In this document: positions 44,829 through 53,331 of the stretch, one piece after another
Layout: the number at the start of each line of letters is the position of its first letter
Position numbering within the stretch: the first letter of the stretch is position 1
Source: JAICYJ01 sp963797565
GTDB lineage: Bacteria; Actinomycetota; Thermoleophilia; Gaiellales; JAICJC01
Length of the DNA stretch: 64,000 bases
Reading direction: 5' to 3'
Assembly: GCA_963797565.1 (NCBI GenBank)
Contig: CAWCPM010000011.1
Span: 1 to 64,000 of the forward strand
The notes under the pieces: model-generated
Databases searched by the model: none
The model's input: the letters and a program-made list of their open reading frames with translations, nothing else
What the model was told of the DNA's origin: nothing
Program-made: the position numbers and the translations under genes

Positions 44829-46652
44829 TTACTCGACGGTAACGGTCTTCGCCAGGTTGCGCGGCTTGTCGATATCGAGCCCGCGCCGCTTCGCGATCGC
44901 GTAGGCCAGCTGCTGCAGCGGCAGGATCGCCAGCGCCGCCTGCAGCTCCGGCTCCGTCCGCGGCAGGTACAGCACGTGCTCGGCCAGCTCCTCGATGCGC
45001 GTGTTGCCCTCCGTGGCGACGGCGATCACGTGCGCGCCGCGGGCGCGCACCTCCTGGATGTTCGACAGCACCTTCTCGTACACGTGGTTGTCGGTCGCGA
45101 TCACCACCACCGGCGTCGAGTCGTCCAGCAGCGCGATCGGCCCGTGCTTCATCTCGCCGGCCGCGTACGCATCCGTTGGGATGTACGAGATCTCCTTCAG
45201 CTTGAGCGCGCCCTCCAGCGCGATCGGCAGACCGATGTAGCGCCCCAGGTAGAGGAAGAACTCGCTCTCCCAGAACCTGTCCGCGATCGGCTCCACCAGG
45301 TCGCCCCGATCCAGCGTCTGCTGGGCCAACTCCGGCAGCGCGCGCACCTGCGCCAGCAGCGTCTCCGCCCGCGTCGCGTCGATCGTGCCGCGCACGATCC
45401 CCATCTTCAGCGCCAGCAGGTACATCAGCACCACCTGGCTGGTGAACGTCTTCGACGCCGCCACCCCGACCTCGAGCCCGGCCCGCGTGTACAGCACCGA
45501 GTCGCAGTCGCGCGTTGCCTGGCTGCCCATCACGTTCGTGACCGCGAGCACGTGCGCGCCGTGCGCGCGCGCCTCCTTCATGGCGGCGATCGTGTCGATC
45601 GTCTCGCCGGACTGCGAGACCGCGATCACCAGCGTCCGCTCGTCGATCACCGGCCGCCGGTATCGCCACTCGCTGGCGATGTCCGACTCGCTCGGGATCC
45701 GCGCCCACTCCTCGAGCAGGTAGCGCCCGATCAGCCCGGCGTGGTACGCCGTCCCGCAGGCCAGGATCACCACCCGCGACAGCTCCCGGATCTGCTGCTC
45801 GTCCAGGTTGAGACCGTCCAGCTGCAGCTCGCCGTGGTAGAGCCGCTCGCCGATCGTCTCGGCAATCGCGTCCGGCTGCTCGTGGATCTCCTTCAGCATG
45901 AACGTCTCGTAGCCCTGCTTCTCGGCCGCCGACTCGTCCCAGTCCACCTGCTCGATCGGCCGCTCGATAACGGCGCCGTCGCCCGTCAGGAAGGTCGCGC
46001 CCTCGGCGGTCGCCACCACGATCTCGTCGTCCAGCACGTACTGCACCCGGCGCGTCTCGCTCATGAAGGCCGGGATCGCCGACGCCATGAACGTCTCCCC
46101 GTCCCCCACACCTACCACCAGCGGGCACTGCCGGCGCGCCGCCAGGATCTCGTTGGGGTGGTCGCGATGCACCACCGCGAACGCGAAGTGCCCGTGCAGC
46201 TCGTTGTAGGCAAGCCGCACCGCCTCGACCAGGTCACCGTCGTAGTGCTGCTCGACCAGGTGGCTGATCACCTCGCTGTCGGTGTCGGTATGGAACTCGT
46301 GGCCCTGCTCCAGCAACCGCGTTCGCAGCTGGACGTAGTTCTCGATGATGCCGTTGTGCACCGCGGTCACGCCCGAGCCCTCGCAGGCCTCGATCGGGTG
46401 CGCGTTCGACTCGGTTACCCCGCCGTGCGTCGCCCACCGCGTGTGCGCCAGCCCCAGCGTTGCCGGGTGGCTGCCGTCGCCGACCGCGTCGCGCAGCATC
46501 TGCACCCGTCCCACCCGGCGCGTCACATCGATGCTGCCGTTGATCAGGGCGATGCCGGCCGAGTCGTACCCGCGGTACTCGAGCCGCTCGAGACCGGTCA
46601 GCAGCAGCTCCTTGCACTCCCGGTCGCCCACATATCCGACGATTCCACACAT
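44829..46652 (-). CDS. glmS: Glutamine-fructose-6-phosphate aminotransferase
   Basis: A 607-residue GlmS, making glucosamine-6-phosphate for cell-wall precursors. The N-terminal glutaminase has the catalytic Cys2 in MCGIVGYVGDRE, followed by RLEYRGYDSAGIAL and AHTRWATHGG. Two SIS domains follow: ACGTAYHAGLIGRYLLEEWA and SQSGETIDTIAAMKEA, plus SFLYLGRYIGLPIALEGAL-like residues. It ends PRNLAKTVTVE, the typical C-terminus. It lies 9 nt after glmM. Confidence 0.97.
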   Translation of the reverse strand: MCGIVGYVGDRECKELLLTGLERLEYRGYDSAGIALINGSIDVTRRVGRVQMLRDAVGDGSHPATLGLAHTRWATHGGVTESNAHPIEACEGSGVTAVHNGIIENYVQLRTRLLEQGHEFHTDTDSEVISHLVEQHYDGDLVEAVRLAYNELHGHFAFAVVHRDHPNEILAARRQCPLVVGVGDGETFMASAIPAFMSETRRVQYVLDDEIVVATAEGATFLTGDGAVIERPIEQVDWDESAAEKQGYETFMLKEIHEQPDAIAETIGERLYHGELQLDGLNLDEQQIRELSRVVILACGTAYHAGLIGRYLLEEWARIPSESDIASEWRYRRPVIDERTLVIAVSQSGETIDTIAAMKEARAHGAHVLAVTNVMGSQATRDCDSVLYTRAGLEVGVAASKTFTSQVVLMYLLALKMGIVRGTIDATRAETLLAQVRALPELAQQTLDRGDLVEPIADRFWESEFFLYLGRYIGLPIALEGALKLKEISYIPTDAYAAGEMKHGPIALLDDSTPVVVIATDNHVYEKVLSNIQEVRARGAHVIAVATEGNTRIEELAEHVLYLPRTEPELQAALAILPLQQLAYAIAKRRGLDIDKPRNLAKTVTVE

Positions 46653-46661
46653 ACGGCCTGG

Positions 46662-47984
46662 TTACGCTCCGATCTCGGTTTCGACGAGGCCGGCGAGATA
46701 CCCGCAAATGCGCTCGCACTCGGCCTCATCCTCGGCCTCGACCATGACCCGCACCAGCGGCTCCGTACCGGACGCGCGGAGCACGATCCGACCGTCGTTC
46801 CCAAGCTTCTCGCTCAGAGCGTCCACCTCCTGCCAGATGCGGTCCGCGGACGGTAGCAGGGATCGATCGGCCGGCACGGCCACCAGCCGCTGCGGGAACG
46901 GCCGCAGCATGTCGTTCGCCTCTGCGGCGCTCAGCCCCAGTCGGTGCAGCGACGCCAGCAGCATCAGCGCCGTCGCCAAACCGTCGCCCGTGGTGTGGTG
47001 CGCCAGGTCGACGACGTGCCCCGACTGCTCGCCGCCGAGCGTCGCCCCGGTCTGCAGCATCCGCTCCAGCACGTAGCGATCGCCCACGTCGGTGACCTCG
47101 ACGGCGATGTCGTTGTCGCGCATCAGCCGGTGGAACCCGAGGTTGGTCATCGAGGTCACCACCACCGTCTCGACGGGCAGCAGACCGCGACGGTGAAGGT
47201 CGATCGCCAGCACCGCCAGGATCACATCTCCGTTGACCGGGCGGCCGCGATCGTCCACGACCAGGCAGCGGTCGGCGTCGCCGTCGAAGGCAATCCCCAG
47301 GTCGAGGCCGTGGTCCGCCACCAGCGCCGCGATCGCATCCAGGTGCGTTGAGCCGACGCCGGCGTTGATGTTGCGGCCGTCGGGCTCGCAGCCAATCCGG
47401 TCGACCCGCTCGCCCAGCAGCTCGAACAGCGCCGGCCCGCAGTTCCAGGCGGCGCCGTTGGCGCAGTCGATGCCGATCGAGAACCCGGGCTGCACGCCGT
47501 CGCCGTAGGTCGCCGCCAGCCAGGCGATGTAGCGCCCGCCCGCGTCCGCCAGCTGCTCCGCGTGGCCCCGGCCCTCGTCCCCGTCGTCGTCCATCAGCCG
47601 CTCGATCTCGGCCTCGTCGTCATCGGCCAGCTTGCGGCCGTCGCCGCCCAGGAACTTGATGCCGTTGTCCTGGAACGGGTTGTGCGACGCCGAGATCACG
47701 CAGCCCAGCGCGGCACCGGTCTCGCGTGCCAACACGGCCACGCCCGGAGTCGGGATCACGCCCGCGCTGACGGCGACCGCGCCCGCCGCCACCACGCCCT
47801 CGATCAGCGCCGCCTCCAGCGCCACGCCCGACTCGCGCGTGTCGCGCCCGATCAGGATCGAGCGGCGGGGCCCCGCGAACCGCCCCGCGGCGGCACCAAG
47901 GTCACGCGCCAGCGACTCGGTCAGGTCGACGCCCGCCTGGCCGCGGACACCGTCCGTGCCGAACAACTTGCGCACGTGCGCCAC
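46662..47984 (-). CDS. glmM: Phosphoglucosamine mutase
   Basis: A 440-residue alpha-phosphohexomutase that converts glucosamine-6-P to glucosamine-1-P. The active-site phosphoserine is in ISASHNPFQDNGIKFLGGDG, the Mg2+ loop is DGDADRCLVVDD, and the substrate loops include GEQSGHVV and RASGTEPLVRVMVEA. The start MAHVRKLFGTDGVRG is the usual GlmM N-terminus. It is between rpsI (12-nt gap) and glmS (9-nt gap), the standard actinobacterial order. Confidence 0.97.
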   Translation of the reverse strand: MAHVRKLFGTDGVRGQAGVDLTESLARDLGAAAGRFAGPRRSILIGRDTRESGVALEAALIEGVVAAGAVAVSAGVIPTPGVAVLARETGAALGCVISASHNPFQDNGIKFLGGDGRKLADDDEAEIERLMDDDGDEGRGHAEQLADAGGRYIAWLAATYGDGVQPGFSIGIDCANGAAWNCGPALFELLGERVDRIGCEPDGRNINAGVGSTHLDAIAALVADHGLDLGIAFDGDADRCLVVDDRGRPVNGDVILAVLAIDLHRRGLLPVETVVVTSMTNLGFHRLMRDNDIAVEVTDVGDRYVLERMLQTGATLGGEQSGHVVDLAHHTTGDGLATALMLLASLHRLGLSAAEANDMLRPFPQRLVAVPADRSLLPSADRIWQEVDALSEKLGNDGRIVLRASGTEPLVRVMVEAEDEAECERICGYLAGLVETEIGA

Positions 47985-47996
47985 GCCCGGCGTCGG

Positions 47997-48395
47997 CTAG
48001 CGCTTGGAGAACTGTGGCCGCTTGCGCGCCTTCTTCAGGCCCGCCTTCTTGCGCTCGACCTGCCGCGCGTCTCGCGTCAGGAAGCCCGACTTCTTCAGCT
48101 CGGGGCGCAGCGCCTCGTCCGCCTCGATCAGCGCACGCGAGATCCCGTGGCGGAGCGCTCCGGCCTGGCCGGCGATGCCGCCGCCCACGATCCGGGCGCG
48201 CACGTCGAAGCTGGCCTCCGTGCCGCTTACACGCAGCGGCGCCATGGCCACGGATTGCAGCGTCGGCCGCGGGAAGTACTCGGCCAGGGCCTTGCCGTTG
48301 ACGACGACCTGACCGGAACCCGGCACCAGCGCGACGCGGGCGACCGAGGTCTTGCGCTTGCCCGTGGCGCGGTATACGACTGCGGTTGTGGCCAC
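47997..48395 (-). CDS. rpsI: 30S ribosomal protein S9
   Basis: 132 residues, with the typical YRATGKRKTSVARVALVPG start and the conserved Arg/Lys-rich C-terminus KKARKRPQFSKR that reaches the P-site tRNA. The GTG start shares one base with the rplM stop (TAGTG). An rplM-rpsI pair is universal in bacteria. Confidence 0.98.
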   Translation of the reverse strand: MATTAVVYRATGKRKTSVARVALVPGSGQVVVNGKALAEYFPRPTLQSVAMAPLRVSGTEASFDVRARIVGGGIAGQAGALRHGISRALIEADEALRPELKKSGFLTRDARQVERKKAGLKKARKRPQFSKR

Positions 48396-48829
48396 TAGGA
48401 GCTCTCCTTCAACGGTGCGGGATTCTGGGCGGCGTGCGGATGCTCCGGGCCGGCGTAGACCTTCAGCTTGCGCAGCTGCGCAGCGGCCAGCTTGTTCTTC
48501 GGCAGCATGCCCTTGACGGCCTTACGGATGACCTCTTCGGGCCGGCGGGCCAGCTGCTCGGCCAGCGTCCGCTCACGCAGTCCGCCGGGATAGCCGCTGT
48601 GCCGGTAGTAGATCTTCTGTTCGAGCTTCTTGCCGGTTACGCGCACCTTCTCGGCGTTGACGACGATCACGAAGTCGCCCGTGTCCACGTGCGGTGTGTA
48701 GGCCGGCTTGTTCTTGCCCCGCAGCGTGTCCGCGATCTCGGTCGCCAGCCGGCCCAGGATCTGGCCGTCGGCGTCGACCAGGCGCCAGGCCTGCTCGATC
48801 TCGCGTGGTTTTGCGGTGTAGGTCTTCAT
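48395..48829 (-). CDS. rplM: 50S ribosomal protein L13
   Basis: 144 residues from the ATG at 48829, with GAGGAT as ribosome-binding site. It has KTYTAKPREIEQAWRLVDAD, GRLATEIADTLRGKNKPAYT, DFVIVVNAEKVRVTGKK and YYRHSGYPGGLRERTLAEQL. The frame is open 20 codons further upstream, but without family resemblance. It is the first gene of the rplM-rpsI-glmM-glmS run. Confidence 0.98.
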   Translation of the reverse strand: MKTYTAKPREIEQAWRLVDADGQILGRLATEIADTLRGKNKPAYTPHVDTGDFVIVVNAEKVRVTGKKLEQKIYYRHSGYPGGLRERTLAEQLARRPEEVIRKAVKGMLPKNKLAAAQLRKLKVYAGPEHPHAAQNPAPLKESS

Positions 48830-48907
48830 CGATCCTCGGGCGTGAAGCGGACAGGCCGCCACGGGCATGCAGCGGCCCGGGCGGCGCAAACAGCGTCGAA
48901 TGCTAGC

Positions 48908-49976
48908 TCAGATCGCCGCCACACGGAGTCGCACCGTGGGCTTTGCGCCGGCCGGTGCGATCGTGGCGACGGCGGCGTCCACCACCCGCGGGTCGAACTG
49001 GACGCCCGCGGCGCGCTGCAGCTCGGCGATCGCGTCGTCGTGGTCGAGCGGCTCGCGCCCCGGCCGGCCACGCCTGATCGCGCGGTAGGCGGCGCACACC
49101 GCCACGATCCGGGAGCTGAGCGGGATCTCCTCGCCGGCGAAGCCGTGCGGGTATCCGCCGCCATCCCAGTGTTCGCGGATCGCGCCCACGCCGGCAACCG
49201 CCGGCCGCAGGTAGGGCATCCGCGCCAGCATCCGCTGGCCAATCAGGGTATGGCGCTGCACCACGGCCCACTCGACCGGCGTCAGCGGCTCGACCTTGTC
49301 GTGGAGGGCGTCCGGGATGTGTGACCGGCCGGCCTCGTGCACCAGCGCCACCAGCCGCACCTCGCGCAGCTCGTCCTCGTCCAGCAGCAGCCATTCGCCG
49401 ATCGCCTCGGCCAGGGCCGGCAACTCCAGGTCGGCAGCGCCGATCTCGCTCGCTTCGGCCGCGGCCTGCTGAAACCGAAGCCGTTCCTCGCGGTCGCACG
49501 CCGCAGCGTCGTCGAGCAGCGCTGCCGCCTGGCTCACCAGCCGCACGGAGCGGCGGATCTCGGCGCGGCCATAGGCACGTGTGCGGATGCCCGACCAGAC
49601 CTCGACCAGGTACGGGCCACCCGGCCCGTCCATGCGCATCGCCAGGCCCGCGCCCATGTCCCGCATCAGTTCGCGGTCGGCCGGGTCGCCGCCGGGGTCG
49701 CCGACCCAGGCCTTGTACGGACGACCCTGCTCCAGCACCGTGCGCGATGGGTATCGGCCGATCGGGAGCTCGGCGGCCGGCGTCAGCCAGCGCTGCGGGA
49801 GTGCGCGTGAATCCTGCCAGGTCGACGAGCGTGTCTCGCTCGGCATCGACCCTGGAGACCAGGCAGTCGGACGCCTGCAGATCGTCGGCCAGTGCCTCAC
49901 ACAGCTGGGAGCAGAGCTCACGGGTGCCGACGCCGCCCTCGAGACGGCGCCGTTCTCGTGTCAAGACCGGCAGCAC
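48908..49976 (-). CDS. GAF-like plus degenerate HD-GYP protein, frameshifted
   Basis: About 355 residues. The N-terminal part (LCSQLCEALADDLQASDCLV, a GAF-like domain) starts near a GTG at 49976. The frame breaks near 49797-49815; deleting one C from the CCC run gives GFTRTPQRWLTPAAELPIG. The second part ends with an HD-GYP domain. Its HD motif reads HEAGRSHIPDAL instead of HDIGK, the HHE motif is REHWDGGGYPHG, and the downstream DxxDA is AYRA. So several metal ligands are missing and cyclic-di-GMP hydrolysis is unlikely. It may be a sensor. It is divergent from xdhC-like gene. Confidence 0.75.
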
Positions 49977-50075
49977 GCGTGCATGGTCGCGCCGCGCGGC
50001 GGCGGCCGCCATCCCCGATTTGTGGTGGTCGACCTCCCCGGCCGGCCGTATCTATGCACTTGCGCGCTCAATGGA

Positions 50076-50081
50076 TAAGCT
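50076..50081 (+). promoter_or_regulatory. -10 element, leaderless xdhC-like gene
   Basis: TAAGCT ends 6 nt before the ATG at 50088. Confidence 0.45.
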
Positions 50082-50087
50082 TCGGGC

Positions 50088-51083
50088 ATGCGAGACATGC
50101 TCGACGACGCCGCCGACCTGAGCGGCCAGGGGGAGCGGGTGGCGGTGGCGATGGTCGTCGACACCCGGCGCTCGGCGCCGCGCCCCCTCGGCTCGAGGCT
50201 GTTCGTGACGGAGTCCGGTGAGATGCGCGGGTCGGTCTCGGGCGGATGCGTCGAGAGCGATGTTGTGCTGCGCGCGCAGGAGGTGCTGCGCGACGGCACG
50301 CCGGCGCTCGTCCAGTACGGAATCACCGACGACGAGGCGTTCGACGTGGGCCTGCCGTGCGGCGGCGAGATCGAGGTGTTCATCGCCCCGTTCGACGCCG
50401 ACGAGGTGGCGCGCGTGCGGCAGGCGGTCGACGGCGACGAGCGTCTGTCGGTGACGACCGTGCTGTCCGGCCCGGACGCGGGCACCAAGAGCTACGGCAA
50501 CGGCGATGCCCACTCCGCAGCGCTGCGGGAGACGCCGGAGACCTTTGTCGAGCACTACGCGCCCGCACCGGTGATGATGATCTTTGGCGCGGTGGACACC
50601 GCGCAGGCGCTCTGCCGGGCCGCCAAGCAGGTGGGTTTCCACACGATCGTGTCGGACGCCCGCGCGAAGTTCGCACGAGCCGAGCGTCTGCCCGATGCCG
50701 ACGAGATCGTGGTGGGATGGCCGGCGATCGCGTACGAGCTGCACCCGGCCGACGAGGCCACCTACGTCGTGGTGCTGACCCACGACGCCCGCTTCGACGA
50801 GCCGGCGCTGGGCCCGGCGCTGCGCAGCCCGGCCGCCTACATCGGGGCGCTGGGCAGCCGCAGGGCCCAGGACAAGCGCCGCGAGCGGATGCTGAACGCC
50901 GGCTACAGCGAGGACGACCTGACCCGCATCTCCGGCCCGCTGGGTCTCGACATCGGGGCGGTCACCCCAGCCGAGACCGCGGTCTCGATCCTGGCGGAGG
51001 TGCTGGCCGTCAGGGCCGGCCGCAGCGGCGGCCGCCTCTCGCAGGCACCGGGTCGGATCCACCCGGAGGCCGTGACCCCGTGA
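50088..51083 (+). CDS. XdhC/CoxI family molybdenum-enzyme accessory protein
   Basis: A 331-residue XdhC/CoxI-type protein that matures molybdenum hydroxylases by inserting or sulfurating the cofactor. N-terminal block: VVDTRRSAPRPLGSRLFVTE, with the conserved SGGCVESDVV (Cys) and DVGLPCGGEIEVFIAP (Cys). The C-terminal Rossmann domain has IFGAVDTAQALCRAAKQVGF (GAVD in place of GxGxxA) and YIGALGSRRAQDKRRERM. No molybdenum enzyme gene is in the window. The start is leaderless. Confidence 0.88.
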   Translation: MRDMLDDAADLSGQGERVAVAMVVDTRRSAPRPLGSRLFVTESGEMRGSVSGGCVESDVVLRAQEVLRDGTPALVQYGITDDEAFDVGLPCGGEIEVFIAPFDADEVARVRQAVDGDERLSVTTVLSGPDAGTKSYGNGDAHSAALRETPETFVEHYAPAPVMMIFGAVDTAQALCRAAKQVGFHTIVSDARAKFARAERLPDADEIVVGWPAIAYELHPADEATYVVVLTHDARFDEPALGPALRSPAAYIGALGSRRAQDKRRERMLNAGYSEDDLTRISGPLGLDIGAVTPAETAVSILAEVLAVRAGRSGGRLSQAPGRIHPEAVTP

Positions 51084-51096
51084 GGGCCCCGCCTCC

Positions 51097-51807
51097 GTGC
51101 GCACCGCACTGATCGCGGACATCCACGGAAACCTGGTCTCTCTGCAAGCGGTGCTCGATGACGCGCGCCGAAGCGGCGTGGAGCGGATCGTGTGCCTCGG
51201 GGACGTGGCGGCCACCGGCCCGCAGCCGGTCGAGACGATCGAGGCCGTGGCCGCGCTGGGCTGCGACGTCGTGATGGGCAACGCCGACGAGTGGCTGATC
51301 GACCCGGAGCCGGAGGAGGACGCCGACGAGGACACGCGCCGGATCCTCGAGATCGACCTATGGGCGTCGGAGCAGCTGGGGCCGCAGCACCTGGAGCTGC
51401 TGGCCGGCTACCGGCCGGTGGTGGAGCTGGACGACCTGGTCTGCTTCCACGGCACGCCGGGGTCGAATGTGGAGACGCTGCTGGCGACGACCCCGGAGGC
51501 CGAGGTGACGCGGATGCTCGGCACCTACACGCAGACGGTGCTGGCCGGAGGGCACACGCACATCGCGATGCTGCGCCGCCACGGGCCATCGCTGGTGGTG
51601 AACCCGGGCAGCGTGGGGATGCCGTTCGAGGCGGCGGCCGACGGCGGCGCCTTCCGCAACCCGCCCTGGGCCGAGTACGCGATCGTGGACGGAGCGCAGG
51701 TCGAGTTCCGGCGCGTGCCCGTCGACGTGGGCGCGGTGACGGCGGCGGCGTTTGCGAGTGGGATGCCGCATGCCGGGTGGTGGGTGCGCGACTGGGCCTG
51801 GAGTTGA
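51097..51807 (+). CDS. Calcineurin-like metallophosphoesterase (YfcE-type)
   Basis: A 236-residue phosphoesterase from the GTG at 51097. It has LIADIHGNLVSLQAVLD (DxH), IVCLGDVAATGPQP (GD), VVMGNADEWL (GNxxE variant), and GGHTHIAMLRRHGPSLVVNPGSVGMP (GHTH), all typical metal sites. It would hydrolyse phosphomono- or diesters in the cytosol. It follows the xdhC-like gene by 13 nt. Confidence 0.87.
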   Translation: MRTALIADIHGNLVSLQAVLDDARRSGVERIVCLGDVAATGPQPVETIEAVAALGCDVVMGNADEWLIDPEPEEDADEDTRRILEIDLWASEQLGPQHLELLAGYRPVVELDDLVCFHGTPGSNVETLLATTPEAEVTRMLGTYTQTVLAGGHTHIAMLRRHGPSLVVNPGSVGMPFEAAADGGAFRNPPWAEYAIVDGAQVEFRRVPVDVGAVTAAAFASGMPHAGWWVRDWAWS

Positions 51808-51811
51808 ACGC

Positions 51812-51872
51812 GATAGCCGGCGGCGCCGGCGAACGCGCACTGACTGAAGGGAAGCCTGCCCGACAGTGCCAG
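51812..51872 (+). repeat. Structured dispersed repeat, copy 1
   Basis: A 61-nt element that matches 60494-60554 (opposite strand) at 56 of 61 positions. It begins with hairpin GCCGGC-GGC-GCCGGC and has GAACGCGCAC and AAGGGAAGCCTGCCCGACAG. One stem base pair is exchanged (G-C to C-G) in the other copy. It lies 49 nt upstream of the secreted-protein start. Confidence 0.7.
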
Positions 51873-51921
51873 ACCCTTCACCCTCAAGCCACCAAGCGCC
51901 AACACCGATATAGCAAACACG

Positions 51922-53325
51922 ATGTACCGCAAAGCGTTCGTCGTCCTGGCGCTGTTCGCGGCGCTGCCTGGGCAGGCACCGCCGGCGTTCGCCAGCGGTC
52001 CCTCCGTGCTGATCTCGGCCGCCACCACCGGTGACCGCTACCAGTCGCAGGTCACATTCACCTACGCCGCCCCGGTCTCGGTCACCGATCCGTCCACGCA
52101 GGTCAGCTTTCACCGGGTCGGCAGCGTCACGCCACTGGCGGTGACGGTGACCGGCTCCGGCACCACCACGATCGTCGTCACCCAGACCGGCACGCTCGCC
52201 TCGGGAGCCAGCTACACGGCCAGCGTGTTGCCCGACGGGGACACCACGCCCGACACCGTCAGCTGGAAGACCCGAGCCGCGCCTGCCCACCCCACGCTGC
52301 ACGTGAAGATCATCACCGCACTCGCGCCGGACGCGGTCTACGACATCGTCCACCGCCTCGACCGCGCCAACCTGCTGGCCGTGCCGCGAGCCGCCGATCT
52401 GGTCGACATCTCGTCCGCCGCCGCCGTGCCGCACGCGCTCACCAACGCCGACCTGGCCGGCTACCAGGCCGCGCTGGTCGTGACCGACCAGGATGTCTTC
52501 GATCAGCTCGCCGCCGCAAGCGCGCTCACCAGCTTCGCCGCGCACGGGCACGGCGTCGTGCTGGGCGGCCAGACGCACTGGACGAGCGGCAGCCTGTGGA
52601 CACAGCAGAGCGCGATTGGTGGGGCCGGCGGCAGCTGGTCGACAAACTGGAGCCCGCTCGCCTTTGCCGATCCGCCCGCCATCGAGGGCGGCGCGCTGAA
52701 GGCGAGCACCGTGCAGCCGCACTTCCTGACTCGGAACCTGACGTCGTTACACGTCCACGGTGCCGGCTCGGGTGCCCAGATCACTCAGAACAGCTGGAAC
52801 GAATCGGTGCTGGCACGGCTGCAGCCGACGGCGGCCTACAGCTACGGCCAGTCGCTGCTCGCCATCCACTTCGAGAGCAGGGATCAGCCCGGCCGGGTGG
52901 TCGACCTCGGCTTCAACCCCTGGTCGACCGACGTCGCCAGCGGCGGCGGCGGATACGACCCGACCGAGTCGCCACAGGCCGCGCCCCTGATCGCCCGCGC
53001 GCTGTGGTGGGCCACCGACCGGATCCCGCCCACCCGTACCCACTTCACATCGAAACCGCCCAGCCCCAGCAAGTTCGCCACCGTCAGCTTCTCGATGGCG
53101 GCGAGGGACGCCGACCCGGCATCGGCCTTCACGACGCTTCGGTTCCAGTACCGCGTCGGCAACGGCCCCTGGAGGATGGCGAAGGCTGGCAGCTCGTTCG
53201 CGCTCTACCACCTGCAGCCCGGTCACCGCTACCGGGTACGAGCACGCGCCGTGGACTTCGCCGGGAACAAGGACGCGAAGCCGGCCAGCTACACGTTCAG
53301 GCTCAGCTCGAGCGCGTACGGCTGA
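51922..53325 (+). CDS. Secreted protein with C-terminal Fn3/Ig-like domain, function unknown
   Basis: 467 residues with a Sec signal (FVVLALFAALPGQAPPAFAS). The N-terminal beta domain (about 25-120) is followed by a domain with a flavodoxin- or trehalose-utilisation-like pattern (YDIVHRLDRANLL, AALVVTDQDVFDQLAAASAL, HGHGVVLGGQTHWTSG), then an Fn3-like domain (FQYRVGNGPWRMAKAG). No catalytic site is recognised. It is exported. It lies downstream of a structured repeat and upstream of convergent guaA. Confidence 0.6.
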   Translation: MYRKAFVVLALFAALPGQAPPAFASGPSVLISAATTGDRYQSQVTFTYAAPVSVTDPSTQVSFHRVGSVTPLAVTVTGSGTTTIVVTQTGTLASGASYTASVLPDGDTTPDTVSWKTRAAPAHPTLHVKIITALAPDAVYDIVHRLDRANLLAVPRAADLVDISSAAAVPHALTNADLAGYQAALVVTDQDVFDQLAAASALTSFAAHGHGVVLGGQTHWTSGSLWTQQSAIGGAGGSWSTNWSPLAFADPPAIEGGALKASTVQPHFLTRNLTSLHVHGAGSGAQITQNSWNESVLARLQPTAAYSYGQSLLAIHFESRDQPGRVVDLGFNPWSTDVASGGGGYDPTESPQAAPLIARALWWATDRIPPTRTHFTSKPPSPSKFATVSFSMAARDADPASAFTTLRFQYRVGNGPWRMAKAGSSFALYHLQPGHRYRVRARAVDFAGNKDAKPASYTFRLSSSAYG

Positions 53326-53331
53326 GCCGCG

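Noticed and set aside
44769..46856. Large plus-strand frame opposite glmS
   Set aside because: Shadow of glmS; no start or domain.
51812..51872. Resemblance of the AAGGGAAG segment to a cobalamin riboswitch core
   Set aside because: The B12 box and the GCCACTG pseudoknot parts are not present, and neither downstream gene is linked to cobalamin.
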